64,000 nucleotides of DNA from Paenibacillus zeirhizosphaerae (GTDB lineage Bacteria > Bacillota > Bacilli > Paenibacillales > Paenibacillaceae): the NCBI RefSeq assembly GCF_030705605.1, contig NZ_JAPCKK010000001.1:124001-188000 (forward strand). Reading direction: 5' to 3'. The translations under genes and the position numbers were made by a program. How positions within the stretch are numbered: position 1 is the stretch's first letter; every line of letters begins with the position of its first letter. A model generated the notes under the pieces. It was not told the DNA's origin, made no database searches, and was given only the letters and a program-made list of their open reading frames with translations. This document shows positions 37,520-46,170 of the stretch, in pieces.

Positions 37520-37556
37520 AGAAGGTCTTCTCGCCTTACTGGGCAGAAGACCTTCT
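37520..37556. terminator. Hairpin after the kinase-like gene
   Basis: AGAAGGTCTTCT (37520-37531) and AGAAGACCTTCT (37545-37556) form a perfect 12-bp stem. No T tract follows directly; a T run appears about 12 nt later. Confidence 0.5.
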
Positions 37557-37684
37557 ATCAGCTCATATTTTTTCCATAGGTCAAACTGTCTCAGCTTGAA
37601 GAAAACTGTCAAGGAAACAGGGGATGAACATTGCATGAAGTTCGATTAACAACATATATATCATATTATATTCAAATCATATTT

Positions 37685-37716
37685 TTGTATTTTATCTTAT
37701 TTTAGAATTATTATAA
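37685..37716 (+). promoter_or_regulatory. katA promoter with PerR box
   Basis: TTGTAT (37685-37690), an 18-bp spacer and TATTAT (37709-37714) form a candidate promoter. The PerR box TTAGAATTATTATAA at 37702-37716 matches the consensus TTATAATNATTATAA at all but one position and covers the -10. PerR is the peroxide-sensing Fur-family repressor of bacillary katA genes, so peroxide induction is expected. Most of the 37465-37786 gap is AT-rich promoter DNA. Confidence 0.75.
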
Positions 37717-37786
37717 AAAAAGATTGATTTTTATCTGGGCAGTAATTATAGTGGGAACATATCAAGCATACGAGGTGATTCCGTTA

Positions 37787-39241
37787 ATGAGCAATCATAA
37801 CCATTTGACTACAAGCTGGGGAGCTCCAGTTGGGGATAATCAGAATTCTATAACGGCAGGCCACCGCGGGCCCGTACTGATTCAGGATGTACACCTTTTG
37901 GAAAAGCTGGCCCACTTTAATCGTGAACGTGTGCCTGAGCGTGTCGTGCATGCCAAAGGTGCAGGAGCACATGGATACTTTGAAGCAACCCATGATTTGT
38001 CCCAATACACTAAAGCTGCTTTCTTGTCCGAAGTTGGCAAGCGCACGCCGCTGTTTATTCGTTTCTCTACCGTCGCGGGTGAGCTCGGTTCTGCCGATAC
38101 AGTTCGCGATCCGCGCGGTTTTGCCGTTAAATTTTATACAGAAGAAGGAAATTATGATCTGGTAGGCAATAACACGCCGGTGTTTTTCATCCGTGATGCG
38201 ATTAAATTTCCGGACTTCATTCATACACAAAAGCGTCATCCGCAGACCCATCTGAAAAATCCGAATGCGGTGTGGGATTTCTGGTCTCTGTCCCCTGAAT
38301 CCCTGCATCAGGTAACGATCCTGTTCTCGGATCGTGGTATTCCCGCAACCTATCGGCATATGCACGGGTTCGGCAGCCATACCTTCAAATGGGTTAACGC
38401 TGCAGGAGAAGGCGTATGGGTTAAATACCATTTCAAAACAGAGCAGGGAATCAAAAATCTGGATGTGGAGCTAGCCGCGAAGATGGCTGGTGACAACCCG
38501 GATTATCATACAGAAGACCTGTTTAATGCCATTGAAAAGGGAGATTTCCCTGCATGGAAGCTGTATGTGCAAATTATGCCGCTGGAGGATGCGCACACCT
38601 ACCGTTTCGACCCGTTCGATGTCACCAAAGTGTGGTCACAGAAAGACTATCCGCTGATTGAAGTGGGTCGCATGGTGCTGGACAGAAATCCTGAGAATTA
38701 TTTTGCCGAAGTGGAGCAGGCTACGTTCTCTCCCGGCAATTTCGTGCCCGGCATTGAGGCTTCTCCGGATAAAATGCTGCAGGGCCGCTTGTTCGCATAC
38801 TCCGATGCACACCGCTACCGCGTAGGCGCCAACCACAACACACTGCCGATTAACCGTCCGGTTGCGGACGTGAAGAACAACCAGCGTGACGGCTTCATGA
38901 GAGCCGACGGCAATGGTGGAGCTGGCATGTACTACGAGCCAAACAGTTACGGTGGACCGAAGGAAGCGCCTGAGCATAAGACAACACCATTTGCTGTGTC
39001 CGGTCTGGCTGAAAGCACAGGTTATGACCATGACGATCATTACACCCAGGCCGGTGACCTGTACCGCCTGATGAGTGAGGACGAGCGTACCCGTCTGATC
39101 GCCAATATTGCCGGTGCAATGAAGCCTGTGGAGAAGGATGAAATTAAAATCCGTCAGATCGGCCATTGGTACAAGGCAGAGCCGGAATTCGGCACCCGGC
39201 TGGCGCAGGCCCTTGGTCTGCCTGTTCCGCAAGGCGTTTGA
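37787..39241 (+). CDS. katA: Catalase (small-subunit, haem)
   Basis: The 484-aa clade-3 haem catalase converts hydrogen peroxide to water and oxygen. The distal histidine lies in [18 protein letters not shown], the distal asparagine region is [22 protein letters not shown], and the proximal haem tyrosine is in [14 protein letters not shown]. Length fits the clade. ATG 37787 follows GAGGTGATT; the longer frame starting at 37724 overlaps the promoter. A PerR box precedes it, and a dispersed repeat (copy B) lies in its 3' region. Confidence 0.97.
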   Translation: MSNHNHLTTSWGAPVGDNQNSITAGHRGPVLIQDVHLLEKLAHFNRERVPERVVHAKGAGAHGYFEATHDLSQYTKAAFLSEVGKRTPLFIRFSTVAGELGSADTVRDPRGFAVKFYTEEGNYDLVGNNTPVFFIRDAIKFPDFIHTQKRHPQTHLKNPNAVWDFWSLSPESLHQVTILFSDRGIPATYRHMHGFGSHTFKWVNAAGEGVWVKYHFKTEQGIKNLDVELAAKMAGDNPDYHTEDLFNAIEKGDFPAWKLYVQIMPLEDAHTYRFDPFDVTKVWSQKDYPLIEVGRMVLDRNPENYFAEVEQATFSPGNFVPGIEASPDKMLQGRLFAYSDAHRYRVGANHNTLPINRPVADVKNNQRDGFMRADGNGGAGMYYEPNSYGGPKEAPEHKTTPFAVSGLAESTGYDHDDHYTQAGDLYRLMSEDERTRLIANIAGAMKPVEKDEIKIRQIGHWYKAEPEFGTRLAQALGLPVPQGV

Positions 39242-39297
39242 TATATACTTGTTCCCGTTCTTCTGAAAGAGGAGAGGATTGTTCACTTTGGCTGCTG

Positions 39298-39417
39298 CTT
39301 TCGCAGGTTGGGAGGGCTCCGAGAACGAAGCATTCCTACAATCGCTGTTGACCCTCCGGGCCAAAGGCGAACGCTTCGCTTTTCCGGAATCGCTTCGTTC
39401 TCTCCGCTGCAGTGTGC
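39298..39417 (+). repeat. Dispersed repeat (~120 bp), copy B
   Basis: This copy starts 56 nt after the katA stop, in the katA direction. It runs from CTTTCGCAGGTTGGGAG through CTCCGAGAACGAAGCATTCC to CTCCGCTGCAGTGTGC. It matches copy A over about 120 bp and copy C over about 105 bp. GAGAACGAAGC near its start pairs with GCTTCGTTCTC near its end. Confidence 0.88.
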
Positions 39418-39476
39418 TTGGATCTACTTAAAAATAACGAGAAAACATCGCAATCCTCTGCGGTGGATAACGTGGC

Positions 39477-39517
39477 AAAAAGGCCGAGAACAGAGAGTAC
39501 TTGTTCTCGGCCTTTTG
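39477..39517. terminator. Hairpin 1 of composite repeat copy B, terminator
   Basis: AGGCCGAGAACA (39481-39492) pairs with TGTTCTCGGCCT (39502-39513). AAAA precedes and TTTT follows, so it can act in both directions. It starts 64 nt after the repeat. Confidence 0.8.
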
Positions 39518-39602
39518 TCCTTCATGCCAGCGCATGTGATGCATGGCTTGTAAATGGCGGAGAAGGTAAAGCTGGATATATCCCTAAAGAGTAATGAAGG
39601 GA

Positions 39603-39647
39603 AAAGAGCGAGTACTGGGCGGAAATCCGAGCAGGTACTCGCTCTTT
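39603..39647. terminator. Hairpin 2 of composite repeat copy B, terminator for the EamA gene
   Basis: AAAGAGCGAGTAC (39603-39615) pairs with GTACTCGCTCTTT (39635-39647). It shares its stem with the hairpin at 27704-27748. It lies just beyond the stop of the convergent exporter gene. Confidence 0.7.
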
Positions 39648-39668
39648 CACGTTTACAATGGTGCCGAA

Positions 39669-40574
39669 TCAGGATGGGGCTGTACTGCTGTTAGCCGCTA
39701 ATTTACGCTGTTTTCCGTTGACGAGCAGGATGCTCAGTACAATCAGAACGAGCCCGACGGCAAGGTTCAGGGTTACGTGCTCACCCAGGAACAGAACGCT
39801 GCAGGTGATCGCGATCAGCGGGATCAGGAAGGTGAACGAGCCCACCTTGCTGGCCTCACCCGAGCCGATCAGCCTGAAGAAGGTGAGCCAGCCGAGGGCG
39901 ATGACGAACACGGAGATAAACAGCATATCATAGACAAATATCGGCTCCCATCGGATATCGGACCAGTTCTCCACAGCGGCACCCGCAGCCAGCAGCACAA
40001 TGCCGCCAATTGTAATCTGGATCGCGGTCATCCAGAGCATATCCACCCGACTGGAGGTTTTCTTCATATACACGGTTCCAAAGGTCCAGGTCACGGCGCT
40101 GCCGATGGCGAGTAAAATTCCCGTCGGAGCGATATGACCCGCCAAACCGCCGATACTGATAGCTGTTACACCAAGGAACCCAAGCAGCAGTCCGAGCAGC
40201 TTCTTCCCGGACATTTCTTCACCAAGCCATAGCCAGGCTGCGATGCCGAGCAGTACAGGCTGCAGGAACACGATGGCGGAGAACAGACCAGCGGGGACAT
40301 AGCCAAGTCCGATCGTCTGAAAACCGTAAAACAGGACAATATTCAGCAGCGAGGAAGTCAGATAGACAGGCCAATTCTGTCTGAAACGCAGCTCCCGGAA
40401 GCGCGGCAGTGCGATCAAAATCAATAAGAGACCGGCAATGCAGGTTCGTAGTCCGGCAAACAATAGAGGAGGAGTAAATTCCAGTGCAAATTTGGACAAG
40501 GGCCAGTTGACTCCCCACATGATGATTAGAAAAGCAAGATACACGGCAGTCCGTGATCGTGACAGCTTATACAA
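39669..40574 (-). CDS. EamA/DMT-superfamily exporter
   Basis: The 301-aa protein has ten predicted helices in two EamA repeats. Repeat 1 has MWGVNWPLSKFALEFTPPLLFAGLRTCIAG and QTIGLGYVPAGLFSAIVFLQPVLLG. Repeat 2 has GTVYMKKTSSRVD and GSFTFLIPLIAITCSVLFLGEHV. It diverges from a LysR-type regulator that probably controls it. The exported compound is unknown. It is unrelated in close sequence to the exporter at 13891. Confidence 0.9.
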   Translation of the reverse strand: MYKLSRSRTAVYLAFLIIMWGVNWPLSKFALEFTPPLLFAGLRTCIAGLLLILIALPRFRELRFRQNWPVYLTSSLLNIVLFYGFQTIGLGYVPAGLFSAIVFLQPVLLGIAAWLWLGEEMSGKKLLGLLLGFLGVTAISIGGLAGHIAPTGILLAIGSAVTWTFGTVYMKKTSSRVDMLWMTAIQITIGGIVLLAAGAAVENWSDIRWEPIFVYDMLFISVFVIALGWLTFFRLIGSGEASKVGSFTFLIPLIAITCSVLFLGEHVTLNLAVGLVLIVLSILLVNGKQRKLAANSSTAPS

Positions 40575-40671
40575 GACAGATCACTCCTTTCATACAATGC
40601 TTTACCATGATACAATGACTTTGATTATAAATAAAATGAATGTTTGTTATAAGGAGCATATCATTCACGTT

Positions 40672-41556
40672 ATGACAAATACACAACTGCAGTTATTTGT
40701 GAAAATTGCCGAGACCGGAAGCTTCACCAAAGCGGGCCAGGCACTCAATATGACACAGCCGGCTGTCAGCAGGGCAGTATCCACGCTGGAGGATGAATTG
40801 GATGTGAAGCTGATTATACGTGACCGGCGGAACGGGATTGTCCTGACGGACGTGGGCAGCCGCATACTGGTTCTTTTTCGTGAAATTCTGAACGGCTTTG
40901 AGAAGGTGGAGCAGGAGATTGCCGCCGAGAAGGGTCTGGAGGTGGGTGTCATCCGGATTGGGACGTTTACGTCAGCCTCCGCGCATTTCCTGCCAAGGAT
41001 CATTCGCACGATCGGAGAGAAGTACCCGAATTTGCAGTTTGATCTGCATGAGGGAACGATTGACGAGATCCATAGGTGGCTGGAATCCCGTCAGATCGAT
41101 ATCGGCTTTACGATTATGAAGGATCACCAATTTGAGAGGATCCCGCTGCTCCGAGAGGAGATGTTCGCGGTCATCCGAGATGATCATCCGCTGACCTCAC
41201 GTTCTGCCATCCGGATTGAGGAGCTGGCTCAGGGGCCCATGATCATTTGCAAGGGCGGTTTTGAAACGCCCATATATGAGCTGTTCGCGCAGGCAGATAC
41301 ACCGCTTAAACCCAAATTTGTCGTATCCAGCCTTACAACCTTGCTGAACATGATTCAGGAGGGGCTAGGTTCGGCGATCATGTCCGGTATGATGCAGGCA
41401 TATCAGCCGCCGAATGTGACCACCCGTAGGATTGAACCGAGAGCATACCGGGATATTCATATGGTGCTACCGTCTCTTCAGGAAGCGCCGCTGGCCGTAA
41501 AGCTGTTTATCCGGACGACGCTGGAGCTTTTCGGGCCTGAAGAGAGCCGTCTATAA
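40672..41556 (+). CDS. LysR family transcriptional regulator
   Basis: The 294-aa regulator has an N-terminal HTH (QLFVKIAETGSFTKAGQALNMTQPAVSRAVSTLEDELDVKL) and a periplasmic-binding-like effector domain (VIRIGTFTSASAHFLPRII onwards). ATG 40672 starts the family-typical sequence. AAGGAG lies 15 nt upstream, unusually far, so initiation may be weak. The divergent exporter is the likely target; the 97-bp gap contains TTATAA half-sites at both ends of an AT-rich segment. Confidence 0.9.
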   Translation: MTNTQLQLFVKIAETGSFTKAGQALNMTQPAVSRAVSTLEDELDVKLIIRDRRNGIVLTDVGSRILVLFREILNGFEKVEQEIAAEKGLEVGVIRIGTFTSASAHFLPRIIRTIGEKYPNLQFDLHEGTIDEIHRWLESRQIDIGFTIMKDHQFERIPLLREEMFAVIRDDHPLTSRSAIRIEELAQGPMIICKGGFETPIYELFAQADTPLKPKFVVSSLTTLLNMIQEGLGSAIMSGMMQAYQPPNVTTRRIEPRAYRDIHMVLPSLQEAPLAVKLFIRTTLELFGPEESRL

Positions 41557-41603
41557 TCCTTGCGCCCTGGCCACCCGGAATCTGTCGTAAACGGTGGATA
41601 CGA

Positions 41604-42602
41604 TCAGCCCAGCCACTGCTCGAAAAAGCGTTGGTATCCTTCCTTCATCACCTTGCTGGAGAAGCGCTCCAGCGCATAGGCCTTGTTCTCCAGCGAGATG
41701 GTATGGGGTGAAGCTGCCGCCATATTGACGAGCTCGAACCAGTTCTGTTCATTGCCTGCGAAGGCATGACGCGAGCCGATATGGCCATAGCAGGCATGCT
41801 CCGGTTTGACGACAAGTTTGCCCATCGCCAAGGCTTCCGTCAGCGGCATCGCAAACGTATCGAATTTGGAGCAGCTCCAGTACACCTTCGCCGTATTCAT
41901 GAGCGCAAATACATCATCCTGAGATAAGGCGAACTGAAGCTTCACGTTATGCGGAATGTTGTACTTTTTCATGCTTTCTTTATACCTTTCTCCCCCGAAT
42001 ACCATAAACACTTCCTTGTCCGGGTTGCAGCGCGCATATTCCAGCACCAGATCCGGGCGTCTATTCTCTTCATCTCTGCCGATCCACAGAATACGGTTTT
42101 GCACAACCCGAGAAGGATCAAAATGTTTGTCCACGAGCTGTTCATTAAATCCGATCGGAATGACCGTGACGTCATGGACCCCAAATTTGTCCGCCATCTC
42201 TCGTTTCAGGAAATCGGTCTGCACGATCGCCTTGTTCACAATTGAGTAGAACGGCTTCATCATCTCATAGCCGGTCAGCGCAGGATCGGGAAAGCTGTGA
42301 GGGAACAGCACGGTCTTCTTGAAGAACATGTTCAAAAAGGTGAATCCGGACACAGTATAGATTACATGCTCAATCTGCTGTGCGTGCAACTGGTCCAGCA
42401 CAATGTCATAATTGACGAGATCACCCTTTTCATGTTCATAGCCAGGCAGCCAATCATGGCCGCTGACGTGTCGTTCCGGTGAAATGAAGATGATCTCTAC
42501 TCCCAACTCGCTGCCGATTTGGCGGAGTCTTTCTGCAAAAATACGTGGGCCCTGAGCTTCCGTAAACTGAATTTTCCTCATCACTAATCCGACTTTGGTC
42601 AT
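41604..42602 (-). CDS. Glycosyltransferase, GT4-like
   Basis: The 332-aa protein has a GT-B fold. The C-terminal domain includes RILWIGRDEENRRPDLVLEYARCNPDKEVFMVFGG, a catalytic-like stretch FALMNTAKVYWSCSKFDTFAMPLTEALAMGKLVV and a C-terminal helix. The SKFDTFAMPLTEALAMG segment corresponds to the EX7E nucleotide-sugar site of GT4 enzymes in divergent form. It starts directly after the stop of the phosphotransferase-like gene (TAAATG), so the two form one unit. The sugar and acceptor are unknown. Confidence 0.8.
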   Translation of the reverse strand: MTKVGLVMRKIQFTEAQGPRIFAERLRQIGSELGVEIIFISPERHVSGHDWLPGYEHEKGDLVNYDIVLDQLHAQQIEHVIYTVSGFTFLNMFFKKTVLFPHSFPDPALTGYEMMKPFYSIVNKAIVQTDFLKREMADKFGVHDVTVIPIGFNEQLVDKHFDPSRVVQNRILWIGRDEENRRPDLVLEYARCNPDKEVFMVFGGERYKESMKKYNIPHNVKLQFALSQDDVFALMNTAKVYWSCSKFDTFAMPLTEALAMGKLVVKPEHACYGHIGSRHAFAGNEQNWFELVNMAAASPHTISLENKAYALERFSSKVMKEGYQRFFEQWLG

Positions 42603-43571
42603 TTATTGCACCACCTTGCTTTCATTATTGTAGAACAGCTCTTCTGCACACTGCGTCAAACTGTCCAGCGTTTCGCGCAGCTGCGCAGCTAGTGCTTCCT
42701 GCGGCCAAACGCCCTCACCTCGCTCCAGATCCGAGCGGATCAGCAACAGCATCCAGATGGAGAAGACCGCCGCGAACAGATAATATTCCTGTTTGAAATC
42801 ATACGGATGCAGTACAGTGCCAGTTTGCAGCGCTTGCCCGATATAGGCATCCAATAAGCGGTTACGACTTGAGGGCGTCATACGCTTCGGAAACAGCGGA
42901 TGGGACATGTCGATCAGATGGTACAAGTCCCAAAGGCGGGAATTCAGGTGAACATGCTCCCAATCCAGCACGACTAACCGCTCCTTCGTCCTGGTGTAGT
43001 TGCCAAGGTGCAGATCTCCATGGCAGAGTACGGTCGCTTCCGTGAAGGGCTGTCGTTCCAATAGCTCGAAGAGTGAGCGAACGGTAAGCTCTGGAACACC
43101 CACGGATAACAAAGCAGTTTCCACTTCGGTCTGTTTTGCTGCAACGTCTGCCGTGATATCCCCAATGGGTGGCTTGGGTCCCTTCAAAGGAACCTGCTGC
43201 AGGGCTTCCGTTGGTTGTCCGTGCCACCAGACGATGTGAGGGATAACCTTTAAAGCCAGCTCCTCGTCATAGACATGATGAAGTATGCCAAGATCCTCGA
43301 AGATCATCCAGCTCGTGTCGGGAGCATCGGAGTCAGACTTGTCCAGCAGCTTGGGGTATATAGGCGGAAAGGAGGGGAGGAGGTGCTCGTATACCCAGCG
43401 TTCCTTGCCCTTCTGTCCGTCATTGGTTAAAGGCTTGAAAATATAGCTCTCTGCAGGCGACACGTAAAAACGCTCTACATGTCTGCCGTTCATGCCGGTA
43501 TACAGGATTTCGCTTTTCCATATCCGCTGTGAGTCCAGTGTTCCGTCCGGCAGTATATAATGCTTCAGCAT
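42603..43571 (-). CDS. Aminoglycoside phosphotransferase/choline kinase-like protein
   Basis: The 322-aa kinase-like fold has a Brenner-type loop VLCHGDLHLGNYTRTKERLVVLDWEHVHLNSRLWDLYHLID, giving the catalytic HGDLHLGN and metal-binding D of LDWE. The N-lobe includes FYVSPAESYIFKPL with a likely ATP lysine. The partner glycosyltransferase gene suggests a role in envelope sugar or lipid phosphorylation rather than antibiotic resistance. ATG 43571 has AGGAGG 7 nt upstream; the longer frame abuts that site. Confidence 0.8.
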   Translation of the reverse strand: MLKHYILPDGTLDSQRIWKSEILYTGMNGRHVERFYVSPAESYIFKPLTNDGQKGKERWVYEHLLPSFPPIYPKLLDKSDSDAPDTSWMIFEDLGILHHVYDEELALKVIPHIVWWHGQPTEALQQVPLKGPKPPIGDITADVAAKQTEVETALLSVGVPELTVRSLFELLERQPFTEATVLCHGDLHLGNYTRTKERLVVLDWEHVHLNSRLWDLYHLIDMSHPLFPKRMTPSSRNRLLDAYIGQALQTGTVLHPYDFKQEYYLFAAVFSIWMLLLIRSDLERGEGVWPQEALAAQLRETLDSLTQCAEELFYNNESKVVQ

Positions 43572-43766
43572 CTCCATGCCTCCTGACTTTGCAAATTTGA
43601 AAATAAAAGCTTCAATGAAATTTGTACACAAGGATATTGTACACAGGTCCGAACGAAAGTGGCAATGAACATCATCCCTAAGGCGCTCCTGCGATTTCTA
43701 AATTGAAGGAGAAAGAGCAGTGTTTCAATACATGTCATGTATTCTTACATGAAACAAATTTATTCC

Positions 43767-43795
43767 TTGACATTATGCATGTATGAGACTATATT
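43767..43795 (+). promoter_or_regulatory. Strong sigma-A promoter of the ROK/asparaginase/ABC operon
   Basis: TTGACA (43767-43772), a 17-bp spacer and TATATT (43790-43795). The 43572-43925 gap otherwise holds the half-site and operator described next and no coding frame. Confidence 0.75.
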
Positions 43796-43841
43796 TTTAT
43801 CAAGTTGCAAGCAATGAAGAGGAAGAAATAGGAGAATAGAC

Positions 43842-43850
43842 TTAGTTTCA
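43842..43850 (+). promoter_or_regulatory. Upstream half-site for the ROK operator
   Basis: TTAGTTTCA is identical to the left half of the main operator (43889-43897). It is followed after 3 nt by a partial partner (GTGAAT). It could be a second, weaker binding site about 50 bp upstream. Confidence 0.4.
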
Positions 43851-43884
43851 ACAGTGAATATCTGTAAAACGCGATTTTTTTTAT

Positions 43885-43913
43885 TTAATTAGTTTCACCA
43901 TGAAATTAATTAA
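43885..43913. promoter_or_regulatory. Inverted-repeat operator upstream of the ROK regulator
   Basis: The left arm TTAATTAGTTTCA (43885-43897) and right arm TGAAATTAATTAA (43901-43913) match at 12 of 13 positions around CCA. The shape is like XylR/NagC-type ROK operators (TTAGTTT...AAACTAA). It is downstream of the promoter and just before the ROK gene, as expected for autoregulated repression. Confidence 0.65.
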
Positions 43914-43925
43914 AAGGAAGGGAAG

Positions 43926-45116
43926 ATGCAAGTGCTTTTGGAAAAGCATGATCAGGAATTCATCCGCAAGAAGAACCGCATGCTCGCTTTTAACAGCATC
44001 CAGCATCATCATCCGATCTCACGCACGGACATTGCCAAGCTCTCGGGCATGAGCGCTGCCACGGTGGGCAGGGTGGTTGCCGACCTGATCGAGCTGGGTC
44101 TGGTGAAAGAAACGGATCAAATCTCTGGCGGTGTGGGCCGGAAGGCCACCATGCTTGATCTGGACCTGGAATCAATCATGACGGTTGGCATTGAAGTGGA
44201 CCGGAATTTGACGAAGGCTGCCTTGGTTGATTTAAGCGGCCGCATCATTGCGGAGAAACAGCAGGTTGTTGATCAGAACGGGAAGCAATTGGACGTCTTG
44301 ATTGATCTGATCGTTCATATGGTCACCGAAATGGCTGCAGAACAAGGCATTCCGCTTTCCAAATTCGTAGGTGCGGGTGTAGGACTGCCGGGTATCGTTG
44401 ATCCGGATCAAGGTATGGTAGTGTTCTCCGCGCAGCTTGGCTGGAGGAATATCTCTTTCGTCAAGATGCTGGAAGCCAAGCTGAACATGCCGGTGGTGCT
44501 GGATAATGACCTGAAGGTCAAAGCCTTGGGAGAAAGCTCTTTTCACTCGTTGGATGGTATACCGGCTGAGAGTATAACCGCTCTGGTTAGTATCGGCAGC
44601 GGGCTAGGGACCGCCCTAATTATGGATCAGAAAATTTATCGCGGCTCCAGAAACATCGCCGGTGAGATCGGACACTCCATCATTGATCCGAACGGAAAGC
44701 TGTGTGAGTGCGGTAAAAGGGGCTGTCTGCAAACCTATATCACGGACCTGGCCCTGCTGCAGGAAGCGAACCAGATCAGGGAGGTGCGTAGCCTGCAGGA
44801 ACTGTTCCAGTATATGGAGCAGGGAGAGCCGTGGGCGCGCAGCATCATTGACCGGGCCTGCTCCTATATTGCGATCACCATCAATAACGTGGTGTGCGCC
44901 TATAATCCCAACCACATTATTTTAACCGGCAAGTTCATCGAGGATCATCCGGAAATGTTTGAGGCTGTGAAGCTGAAGCTTCAGGAATTTGTAGGGGAGC
45001 ACTTTAGTGGCTCGTTTGAAATGTTTCGTTCCAAGCTTGGCGAGAGGTCTGTAATGATTGGCGCTGCCAAACTCGTACTACAGCAGCAGATCGATTACGG
45101 GCTTGTCCATAAATAA
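43926..45116 (+). CDS. ROK family transcriptional repressor (XylR/NagC-like)
   Basis: The 396-aa protein has an N-terminal winged helix (HPISRTDIAKLSGMSAATVGRVVADLIELGLVKE, residues about 28-62). A ROK sugar-kinase-like domain follows, with GAGVGLPGIVDPDQG, SIGSGLGTALI and the zinc-binding GKLCECGKRGCLQTY. The ATP-binding signature appears degenerate, as usual for ROK repressors. AAAAGGAAGGG precedes the ATG. It heads a seven-gene sugar-transport operon and probably senses the imported sugar or its phosphate. Confidence 0.92.
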   Translation: MQVLLEKHDQEFIRKKNRMLAFNSIQHHHPISRTDIAKLSGMSAATVGRVVADLIELGLVKETDQISGGVGRKATMLDLDLESIMTVGIEVDRNLTKAALVDLSGRIIAEKQQVVDQNGKQLDVLIDLIVHMVTEMAAEQGIPLSKFVGAGVGLPGIVDPDQGMVVFSAQLGWRNISFVKMLEAKLNMPVVLDNDLKVKALGESSFHSLDGIPAESITALVSIGSGLGTALIMDQKIYRGSRNIAGEIGHSIIDPNGKLCECGKRGCLQTYITDLALLQEANQIREVRSLQELFQYMEQGEPWARSIIDRACSYIAITINNVVCAYNPNHIILTGKFIEDHPEMFEAVKLKLQEFVGEHFSGSFEMFRSKLGERSVMIGAAKLVLQQQIDYGLVHK

Positions 45117-45137
45117 GGGGGGCAAAAGGAGATGACT

Positions 45138-46145
45138 ATGGAGGAAGTTTTGGTCAGGGAGTACCGTGCCGGTGTTGAAGAATGTGTACATACCGGACAT
45201 ATTTGCGGTGTTGACGAATCAGGCAGTGCGAAATATTCAGTCGGTGATACGGAAGCAGTGACCTTTCTGCGGTCTTCAGGAAAGCCGTTCCAAGCGATAC
45301 CAGTCGTCAAACACGGAGCTGATGATACTTTTGGCTTTACAGAGGCCGAGGGTGCCATACTGATCGGCTCCCATCGTGCCGAGCCGTTTCATGTGGAGGC
45401 GTTGGAGTCCATCATGCGCAAAACAGATATTCAGGAAAATCTCCTGATTTGCCACCCGACATACCCGATAAGTGTGTATGCAACCGAGCAGTTGCAGCGT
45501 GACCATCAACCGAAGCGTCCAATCTATCATAATTGCTCGGGAAAGCATCTCGGCATTCTGGCATTGTGCAAAGCCACGGGTTATCCCCTGGAGGGCTACG
45601 GAAGCCCTGATCATCCTGCCCAGCAGGAAATTCTGGAGACACTTGCCTACCTTGCTGACCTGAAGAAGGAAGATATCGCTTTGGGAACAGACGGCTGCGG
45701 CTTCCCGGTATTTGCGATGCCTTTGCGTTCACTGGCTACAGCCTTCCTGAAGCTGGCTTGTCCGGATTTGATCGGAGACGCTGCGATTCGGCTGGCTGTC
45801 GAGAAAATCGTGCGCAGAATGAACGCGCATTATGAAATGGTAGCGGGGACAGACCGCATCTGCTCTAGCCTGCTGATGGATGACAATATTGTTGCCAAGG
45901 GAGGCGCAAAAGGGGTCTATTGTTTCGGATTGAAGAAGGAGCGGCTGGCTTTTGCCTTGAAGGTGCTGGACGGCTCGGAGGATGAATGGCCGATTATAGT
46001 AGCTTCCATTCTGGAGCAAATAGGCTATCCCAATCAGGACACGATTAACCGGATGTATGAGCTGGCTCCGCTTGACATTATGAATGATAACCGCCTGGTC
46101 GTTGGGCAAAACAAACCGGTATTCCATCTTAAAACAACCAATTAA
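45138..46145 (+). CDS. Asparaginase II family (PF06089-type) protein
   Basis: The 335-aa protein resembles the Rhizobium etli inducible L-asparaginase family, not the E. coli type I/II enzymes. Landmarks are FLRSSGKPFQAIPVV, ILIGSHRAEPFHVEALESI, the HNCSGKHLGILALC block with the catalytic Ser-Lys and Cys region, GSPDHPAQQEI and LGTDGCGFPVFAMPLRSLA. It should hydrolyse an asparagine-type amide to aspartate and ammonia. Its place inside a sugar ABC operon is unusual. ATG 45138 has AAGGAG 6 nt upstream; ATG 45132 abuts it. Confidence 0.88.
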   Translation: MEEVLVREYRAGVEECVHTGHICGVDESGSAKYSVGDTEAVTFLRSSGKPFQAIPVVKHGADDTFGFTEAEGAILIGSHRAEPFHVEALESIMRKTDIQENLLICHPTYPISVYATEQLQRDHQPKRPIYHNCSGKHLGILALCKATGYPLEGYGSPDHPAQQEILETLAYLADLKKEDIALGTDGCGFPVFAMPLRSLATAFLKLACPDLIGDAAIRLAVEKIVRRMNAHYEMVAGTDRICSSLLMDDNIVAKGGAKGVYCFGLKKERLAFALKVLDGSEDEWPIIVASILEQIGYPNQDTINRMYELAPLDIMNDNRLVVGQNKPVFHLKTTN

Positions 46146-46170
46146 TGCTATCTAGGGGAGTGGCTGAATC

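Noticed and set aside
38636..39364. Minus-strand frame of 242 codons with the same N-terminus
   Set aside because: It starts in repeat copy B and then runs antisense through katA. It has no ribosome binding site and no recognisable domain.
42603..43571. Antibiotic resistance gene (aminoglycoside phosphotransferase)
   Set aside because: Only the kinase fold and catalytic loop match. Coupling to a glycosyltransferase gene argues for an envelope role, so no resistance claim is made.
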